Position numbers and translations under genes: made by a program | Origin: GCA-001735895 sp964488685 | GTDB lineage: Bacteria > Pseudomonadota > Gammaproteobacteria > GCA-001735895 | Direction of reading: 5' to 3' | NCBI GenBank assembly: GCA_964488685.1 | Contig: CAZAVY010000049.1 | Coordinates: forward strand, 1 to 20,663 | Length of the DNA stretch: 20,663 bases | In this document: positions 16,182 through 20,663 of the stretch, piece after piece | Numbering within the stretch: position 1 is the stretch's first letter | Layout of the letters: each line of letters begins with the position of its first letter | Notes under the pieces: model-generated | The model's input: only the letters and a program-made list of their open reading frames with translations | What the model was told of the DNA's origin: nothing | The model's database searches: none

Positions 16182-16649
16182 GTGGACCTCGCAGAAGAAA
16201 CAGATTTACTCCGTAAAATACCGATGTTTGCCAGGATGGAGACCTCGAAATTGAAATTACTGGCTTTCGCCAGTGAAATCGTTTCTTTCATGGATGGCGA
16301 TATCGTTTTCAATAGCGGTGACAGTGCCGAATATGCGTACGTTATCATGGACGGCGCGGTCGACATCGTCACTGAAACCGACCGTGGCCCGATCGTTACC
16401 CATACCCTGACGCAAAATCAACTCATCGGTGAGCTTGGTTTACTCAATAACACGCCCAGAATAGCAACCCTGGTTGCCAGTGGAAATCTCCGCGCCATGA
16501 AGATAACCGCGGAAATGTTTTTCAGAATACTCAGAGAAAATTCGGATGTTGCCCTCGACGTGATTCGTATGCTCAGTGACAAGCTGACGCGATCACACGC
16601 ATTAGTCGAAACCTTGCAAAAACAGGCGAGTCAAAAGGATCAGGCCTAG
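16182..16649 (+). CDS. Stand-alone cyclic nucleotide-binding domain protein
   Basis: A 155-residue protein made of one cNMP-binding domain of the CRP/PKA-regulatory type, with no DNA-binding helix-turn-helix after it. The beta-roll spans about 20-110 and contains GAVDIV. The phosphate-binding cassette GELGLLNNTPRIATL keeps Glu84 and Arg93, the residues that contact the ribose and the cyclic phosphate, so ligand binding is plausible. A C-terminal helix (112-150) ends in a Gln/Lys-rich tail. I chose the GTG at 16182 because GGAG (16170-16173) lies eight bases before it and the protein then starts with the family-typical (M)DLAEETDLLRKIPMF. An ATG at 16092 would add 30 residues with no recognisable homology. 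The stop overlaps the next gene's GTG by one base (TAGTG). The role is probably as a cNMP-sensing partner protein; the target is unknown. Confidence 0.82.
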   Translation: MDLAEETDLLRKIPMFARMETSKLKLLAFASEIVSFMDGDIVFNSGDSAEYAYVIMDGAVDIVTETDRGPIVTHTLTQNQLIGELGLLNNTPRIATLVASGNLRAMKITAEMFFRILRENSDVALDVIRMLSDKLTRSHALVETLQKQASQKDQA

Positions 16650-17317
16650 TGACATTGACTGCGCTCGATCCTGCCGCTGGTTTCAGCCGCTTTCAATCGC
16701 TTTGGCGGCGCTGCCTTATCGACGGAGCAACGGACACTAGTTCAGTAGTTCATCAACTTCTGGCAGACGCATATCAGGAACCGCAACGACGCTATCATAC
16801 TCTGGAGCATATCGAACACTGCCTGTGCATGTTCGATCTATGTCAATCGATGGCCGACGATCCCGATGCACTGGAAATCGCGATCTGGTTTCACGATGTA
16901 GTTTATGTTCCCGGCAAGCGCGACAATGAAGCGCTCAGCGCCGAACTCTATCTTGAAATGTCCAGCGGCGGGCATGGCGATAAGATGCGGGAACGGGTGG
17001 TTCGATTAATCATGGCTACCCTGCACGATGGCACCTCACTCGAAGATAGCGATTCCAGCTTCATGGTCGATATCGATCTATCCAGTTTCGCTCTTTCCTT
17101 CCAGGATTTTCTGCACGATAGTCAGAACCTGCGTGCCGAAAATCCTCAACTTTCGGATGCGGACTACTACCAAAAACAGAGCAACTTCCAGTCCTGCCTG
17201 CTTTCAAGGCAAAAATTTTTCTTGTCCGATTTCTTTCATCAGCGTTACGAGCAGCAGGCTCGCGACAACCTGTCGCGTTATTTCAAACGCATTCGTGATC
17301 CTGGTCAGAAGCCCTGA
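16649..17317 (+). CDS. HD-type metal-dependent phosphohydrolase-like protein
   Basis: This 222-residue soluble protein belongs to the predicted metal-dependent HD-superfamily group (COG4339-like). The metal-binding pattern is visible: RRYHTLEHI (His50, His54), IWFHDVVY (His82, Asp83), then DNEALSA near 92-98 and a later Asp in MVDIDLSSF near 145. The substrate of this family is not established; HD enzymes hydrolyse phosphate mono- or diesters. The start is GTG at 16649, sharing its G with the preceding gene's TAG stop. AAGGA (16635-16639) lies nine bases upstream, so expression is coupled to the cNMP-binding protein. It converges on the nucleotide cyclase gene with 16 bases between stops. A phosphodiesterase role for the neighbouring cyclic nucleotide is an inference from location only. 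Confidence 0.82.
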   Translation: MTLTALDPAAGFSRFQSLWRRCLIDGATDTSSVVHQLLADAYQEPQRRYHTLEHIEHCLCMFDLCQSMADDPDALEIAIWFHDVVYVPGKRDNEALSAELYLEMSSGGHGDKMRERVVRLIMATLHDGTSLEDSDSSFMVDIDLSSFALSFQDFLHDSQNLRAENPQLSDADYYQKQSNFQSCLLSRQKFFLSDFFHQRYEQQARDNLSRYFKRIRDPGQKP

Positions 17318-17333
17318 ATAGCGACAGGTGAAT

Positions 17334-18674
17334 TTATTCCGGTTCCACCGTGTAAATTCTGACTTGTCTATCCAGACCGCGCACCGACACTTCGCCAAGC
17401 TCACTAAAGGCAAACCTCCCCTCGGGAATTTGCGCCAGTGTACTGTCAGCGACAATGATGCGCGTGCCGTAGTCCTTGTTGATCTGCTCCAGTCGGGCGG
17501 TCAAATTGACATTGTCTCCATGCACGGTATAACCGACCTGATCACCCGTACCCACCAGGCCACCGACCACCGATCCGGTATTAATTCCAATCCGTGTATT
17601 AAAAGATGTTCCACTACCAAATTCGATTCCTTCCAGCACCGACTGGATATCGAGCGCGGCCCTGACGGCGTTACTGGCGTGGTCGCTATCGGGTTTGGGC
17701 AGATTAAAGGTTGCGAGCACGGCGTCACCCTGAAACTGACTGATAACACCTCCATATTCCGTAATAGGACCCGCAATTAGCCTGAAGTAACGATTCAATG
17801 CTTCGATCAACTGCTCCGGCGGAAGAGTTTGACTGATCGCCGTAAAACCCTCGATATCGGTAAACAGTATGGTGCATTCGTTTACCTCGCCTTTACCGGT
17901 GATAGCGCCCTCTTCTGACCGAATCACTTTTCGAGCGATCTCTTCAGGTACAAATTTCGATAAATCCCTGGCGGCGCTACCCTCGATCACCGACTCGATC
18001 AGCAGTTTTCGTGCCCGTTGCAGCGCCAACGCCAACACTCCGGTCACCATCATTATCGACATGATCTTGTCGAACTCGGCACCGATCAAGACGCTGTTAG
18101 AGGTCATGTATTCGACGTAATCACGTGTAATCATGTAGTTGTCAGGGTCTTGAAGCAGCACGTATGCCACCATTATCACCCAGCCAATGACAGCACTGAC
18201 ACCGGTTGAAATAACGAAACGGGGATCGAAATGCAGCGCCCGTATTCCGATAAAAATAAACAGGTAGAGCATTGTCGGTGCCTTCAGGTAAAATGAAGGC
18301 GGTTGCTCGTATTGCAGGTGAAAACTCCAGATCAGACCCAGTAACAGCACAACATCGACGACAGAGGACAGATACAGCATCCAGTCCGGAAGTTTCCGTT
18401 TCACCGCCAGTCCCAGTCGAATCAGACTAAATACCAGATAAAATGCCAATACCCAGGGTACCGGAGCAAAATCCACATCCTGGGAAAATGTCTTGGGCGT
18501 CACTGCGTATAGCAGGCCGAATATAAAGACAATCAACAGTTGAATAACACTGATCAGAATTTCACTACGTTCCTGCTGATCCTGGATCGAGTTGAGCAAC
18601 CGCTTGGGCAGGATTGTATGCTGGAAGGCACGTCCAAGTTTGGGGCGGTTTGGCTTCAATCTACTATTCGTCAT
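17334..18674 (-). CDS. Six-TM class III adenylate/guanylate cyclase
   Basis: Membrane-bound nucleotidyl cyclase, 446 residues from the ATG at 18674. An N-terminal cytosolic stretch (1-38) is followed by about six membrane helices (40-58, 73-91, 99-117, 134-148, 155-174, 205-221). A linker with SKFVPEEIARKVI, common before bacterial cyclase domains, leads to a class III catalytic domain (about 264-446). The metal aspartates are Asp273 (LFTDIEGFT) and Asp317 (QGDAV). The transition-state residues are Asn390 and Arg394 (GDNVNLTARLE). The position usually held by the purine-selecting lysine (as in DKFIGD) is Gln313 (SQFQGD), so substrate preference is uncertain. An in-frame GTG at 18713 would add 13 residues; neither start has a clear Shine-Dalgarno site. 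The gene is convergent with the HD gene and divergent from the glycosyltransferases. Confidence 0.9.
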   Translation of the reverse strand: MTNSRLKPNRPKLGRAFQHTILPKRLLNSIQDQQERSEILISVIQLLIVFIFGLLYAVTPKTFSQDVDFAPVPWVLAFYLVFSLIRLGLAVKRKLPDWMLYLSSVVDVVLLLGLIWSFHLQYEQPPSFYLKAPTMLYLFIFIGIRALHFDPRFVISTGVSAVIGWVIMVAYVLLQDPDNYMITRDYVEYMTSNSVLIGAEFDKIMSIMMVTGVLALALQRARKLLIESVIEGSAARDLSKFVPEEIARKVIRSEEGAITGKGEVNECTILFTDIEGFTAISQTLPPEQLIEALNRYFRLIAGPITEYGGVISQFQGDAVLATFNLPKPDSDHASNAVRAALDIQSVLEGIEFGSGTSFNTRIGINTGSVVGGLVGTGDQVGYTVHGDNVNLTARLEQINKDYGTRIIVADSTLAQIPEGRFAFSELGEVSVRGLDRQVRIYTVEPE

Positions 18675-18735
18675 TTTTTGTTCGATACGGTCCTCATTCG
18701 GCTTATTCCGCACTACGCCCGTTTGACAGGATCAG

Positions 18736-18765
18736 TTGTCAATAATTCATATGCTTGCATATAAA
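18736..18765 (+). promoter_or_regulatory. Candidate promoter for the glycosyltransferase pair, overlapped by a palindrome
   Basis: TTGTCA (18736-18741), an 18-base spacer and TATAAA (18760-18765) make a plausible sigma-70 promoter, each hexamer 5/6 to consensus. A perfect TTGACA also occurs at 18723-18728 but without a good -10. The inverted repeat ATATGC-TT-GCATAT (18749-18762) covers the spacer end and the start of the -10, as an operator would. The outer bases extend it loosely to TTxATATGCTTGCATATxAA. Confidence 0.42.
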
Positions 18766-18838
18766 ATACCTAAACGACAGTGCGTTTACTCCGATTTCAG
18801 TGTAATCTGCGGCGGGTATTAAGCCTGATACTAGTGAA

Positions 18839-20044
18839 ATGATCGGCCGATTAGACCAGTCCAGGATTCTTATCTATAGCCACGATTCGTTTGGTCTCGG
18901 GCACCTGCGACGCTGTCGTTCGATCGCCCATTCGCTGGTATCGTGTTACAAGGGGCTATCGGTGCTTATTCTATCCGGATCCCCCATCATCGGCAGCTTC
19001 GACTTCAAGGCTCGCGTCGATTTCGTACGCATCCCCGGGATAATCAAGTTGAAAGATGGTGAATATACGTCGCTGGGGCTGCACATCGACCTGGAACAAA
19101 CCTTGCAAATGCGGGAATCCATTATTTACCACACCGCTGACATTTTTAAACCGGACATATTTATCGTCGACAAGGAACCCACCGGTTTAAAGGGAGAGGT
19201 CACCAGCACACTCAAAATGTTGAAACACCGGGGTGCAGTCAACGTGCTCGGCCTGAGGGATGTCATGGATGATCCAGCACAATTGAAGATCGAATGGCAA
19301 CGCAAAAAGGTTGTACCCGTCCTCAAGAATCTTTACCACGATATCTGGGTTTATGGTCTAGCTGCAATGGGCAGCCCAATCGAAGGCCTCGGTTTAGGCG
19401 CTACAATCGAAGACAAAATTGCCTTTACCGGCTATCTGGATCGTGAAATCCCCAGCGACCGTAACTGGATCCCGCCTATCAGCCATGATGAACCCTTTAT
19501 TCTGGTGACCGCCGGTGGTGGCGGCGACGGTGTTGAATTGGTCGACTGGGTAATCCGTGCCTATGAGTCTGACGACAAGCTTCCGAAACGGGCGATTATT
19601 GTAACCGGGCCGTTTATGCCAGCCACCGAAAAACAGGAATTTCATGAGCGTTGTGAAGCCCTTTCCAAAGTGGAAATTCTGACATTCGACAGCCATATCG
19701 AGCTACTCATGGAAAAGGCGGTTGCAATCGTTGCGATGGGGGGATATAACACTTTTTGTGAAATACTGACGCTTGATAAACCTGCGTTAATCGTACCCAG
19801 ATCGATACCCCGACAGGAACAGATAATCCGCGCCGAACGGGCGGTTCGGCTAGGCCTGGTCAGCATGATCGATCCCGCGGGTGAACGTGATCCACAAAAA
19901 ATGGCTACGGCACTGCATGCGTTGCCGCAGCAATCAGTTCCCTCCTCGGCACAAATTCAAGGCTTGCTTGCTGGCCACAGAAATATCGCTGAAATGGTAC
20001 ACGAGCACCTGGCACCTACCACACAAGAAAGCATAACTGCCTGA
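18839..20044 (+). CDS. GT-B glycosyltransferase, MurG-like (COG4671 type), first of a tandem pair
   Basis: A 401-residue cytosolic protein with the GT-B fold layout of MurG-like (GT28-type) transferases. An N-terminal Rossmann half opens with RILIYSHDSFGLGHLRR (the GxGHxxR acceptor-side loop at about 19-25) and has NVLGLRDVMDD at 135-145. A C-terminal nucleotide-sugar-binding half carries FILVTAGGGGDG, an AIVAMGGYNTFCEIL donor loop and the PRSIPRQEQIIRAERAVRLGL helix. These features match a family annotated as predicted glycosyltransferase, COG4671. Donor and acceptor are unknown; surface polysaccharide or glycolipid assembly is the usual guess. There are no membrane segments. The ATG at 18839 gives the expected short lead before the first strand. 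It is followed after 14 bases by a related gene in the same direction. Confidence 0.85.
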   Translation: MIGRLDQSRILIYSHDSFGLGHLRRCRSIAHSLVSCYKGLSVLILSGSPIIGSFDFKARVDFVRIPGIIKLKDGEYTSLGLHIDLEQTLQMRESIIYHTADIFKPDIFIVDKEPTGLKGEVTSTLKMLKHRGAVNVLGLRDVMDDPAQLKIEWQRKKVVPVLKNLYHDIWVYGLAAMGSPIEGLGLGATIEDKIAFTGYLDREIPSDRNWIPPISHDEPFILVTAGGGGDGVELVDWVIRAYESDDKLPKRAIIVTGPFMPATEKQEFHERCEALSKVEILTFDSHIELLMEKAVAIVAMGGYNTFCEILTLDKPALIVPRSIPRQEQIIRAERAVRLGLVSMIDPAGERDPQKMATALHALPQQSVPSSAQIQGLLAGHRNIAEMVHEHLAPTTQESITA

Positions 20045-20058
20045 AGACGGAGTCACCA

Positions 20059-20663
20059 ATTAGTTCTCCATTTCGAGCCCTGGTCTATGTCCAGCATCTT
20101 CTCGGAATAGGGCATCTGCAGCGTTCGCTGCAATTGTCAGCCGTCCTCGCGCGACAAGGATTCGAGGTCGAACTGGTCAGTGGCGGTTTGCCACAAATGT
20201 TGACCGCACCCGAAGCGGTCAGGATCAGGCAATTACCCCCGCTATATACTCCCGACGGGAGCTTTAGCCGACTACTCGATGCCAGCGGCAACGAGATTGA
20301 TGCAGCCTGGCAAGATCATCGTAAACAGCAATTGCTCGCAATATTTGAGTCATTTGCGCCACAGGTTCTGATAACTGAAACCTTTCCCTTTGGTAGGCGC
20401 ATGATGCGCTTTGAACTGATACCCCTACTGGCGGCTGCACGAGCCAGTAGCCATTGCATCCTGATCGTCGCATCGGTAAGAGATATTCTGCAGCCCAAGT
20501 CCAAACCGGGACGAAACCAGGAAATTTGCAAACTCATCGATAATTACTACGATCGGGTTCTGGTGCACGGGGATCCGAAAATAGCGCGACTCGCAGACAG
20601 CTTTCCGTTGGCCCGAAAAATTGACCACAAAGTCTCATACAGCGGTTATATCTGTGCACCGAA
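20059..20663 (+). CDS. Second COG4671-type glycosyltransferase, 5' part, probable ATT start
   Basis: An open frame runs from 19993 to the right edge with no stop. From 20071 it encodes FRALVYVQHLLGIGHLQRS, the same GxGHxxR N-terminus as the preceding gene. Later come ETFPFGRRMMRFEL (107-120), VASVRDILQPKSKPGR (137-152) and YDRVLVHGDP (164-173), all typical of COG4671 transferases. There is no ATG, GTG or TTG between the frame's upstream stop (19990) and the conserved first strand. The next ATG (near 20197) would delete the Rossmann start. An ATT at 20059 is preceded at six bases by GGAG (20049-20052), the best start in view; a CTG at 20041 has no ribosome site. With ATT as residue 1, 201 residues are present. 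It lies 14 bases after the upstream gene, so the two should be cotranscribed. The C-terminal donor half is beyond the window. Confidence 0.82.
   Translation, partial: MSSPFRALVYVQHLLGIGHLQRSLQLSAVLARQGFEVELVSGGLPQMLTAPEAVRIRQLPPLYTPDGSFSRLLDASGNEIDAAWQDHRKQQLLAIFESFAPQVLITETFPFGRRMMRFELIPLLAAARASSHCILIVASVRDILQPKSKPGRNQEICKLIDNYYDRVLVHGDPKIARLADSFPLARKIDHKVSYSGYICAP

Noticed and set aside
16649..17317. Classical cyclic-nucleotide phosphodiesterase
   Set aside because: Only generic HD metal residues are visible, so it is kept as an HD-type phosphohydrolase of unknown substrate.
1..20663. Mobile elements, CRISPR, tRNA/rRNA genes, defence or biosynthetic islands
   Set aside because: I found no transposase, integrase, direct-repeat array, tRNA-like cloverleaf or shift in composition; the gene content is mainly core metabolism and RNA modification.

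Overview
The window looks like an ordinary chromosomal segment of a gammaproteobacterium, probably a free-living or marine lineage. The basis is close family-level resemblance to E. coli-type GuaC, SelU/YbbB, the fused RlmKL, SucA, SucB and EttA. Two other families also point to proteobacteria: DUF1631 and the short MKRHFYV protein at the left edge. Base composition and codon use look even across the window. I saw no transposase, integrase, tRNA, rRNA, CRISPR array or prophage gene. No gap between genes exceeds 300 bases.

Layout, left to right. (1) A partial minus-strand gene enters from the left edge and is divergent from guaC (GMP reductase, plus strand). (2) A minus-strand operon reads rlmL (23S rRNA methyltransferase) -> selU (tRNA 2-selenouridine synthase) -> a fusion of a VTT/DedA-like membrane domain to an FAD disulfide reductase. 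Its rlmL and selU genes are almost abutting. (3) A divergent plus-strand gene encodes a large DUF1631 protein. (4) The minus-strand pair sucA-sucB encodes E1 and E2 of 2-oxoglutarate dehydrogenase, with no E3, sdh or sucCD gene beside it. (5) A plus-strand group reads ettA (ABC-F translation factor) - DUF815 AAA+ ATPase - cyclic-nucleotide-binding protein - HD-type phosphohydrolase. Two of its junctions overlap by one base. (6) A convergent minus-strand six-TM class III nucleotide cyclase follows. (7) Two tandem plus-strand GT-B glycosyltransferases of the COG4671 type end the window. The second runs off the right edge and appears to start at a rare ATT codon.

Functionally this is mostly housekeeping: purine salvage, rRNA and tRNA modification, TCA cycle, and translation under energy limitation. 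The most system-like part is 16182-18674. A cNMP sensor, a translationally coupled HD phosphohydrolase-like protein and a membrane nucleotide cyclase sit side by side there and could form a local cyclic-nucleotide signalling set. That is inference. I did not find a clearly new multi-gene system. Several starts were revised: SelU, RlmKL, SucB, EttA, the cNMP-binding protein, the cyclase and the second glycosyltransferase.
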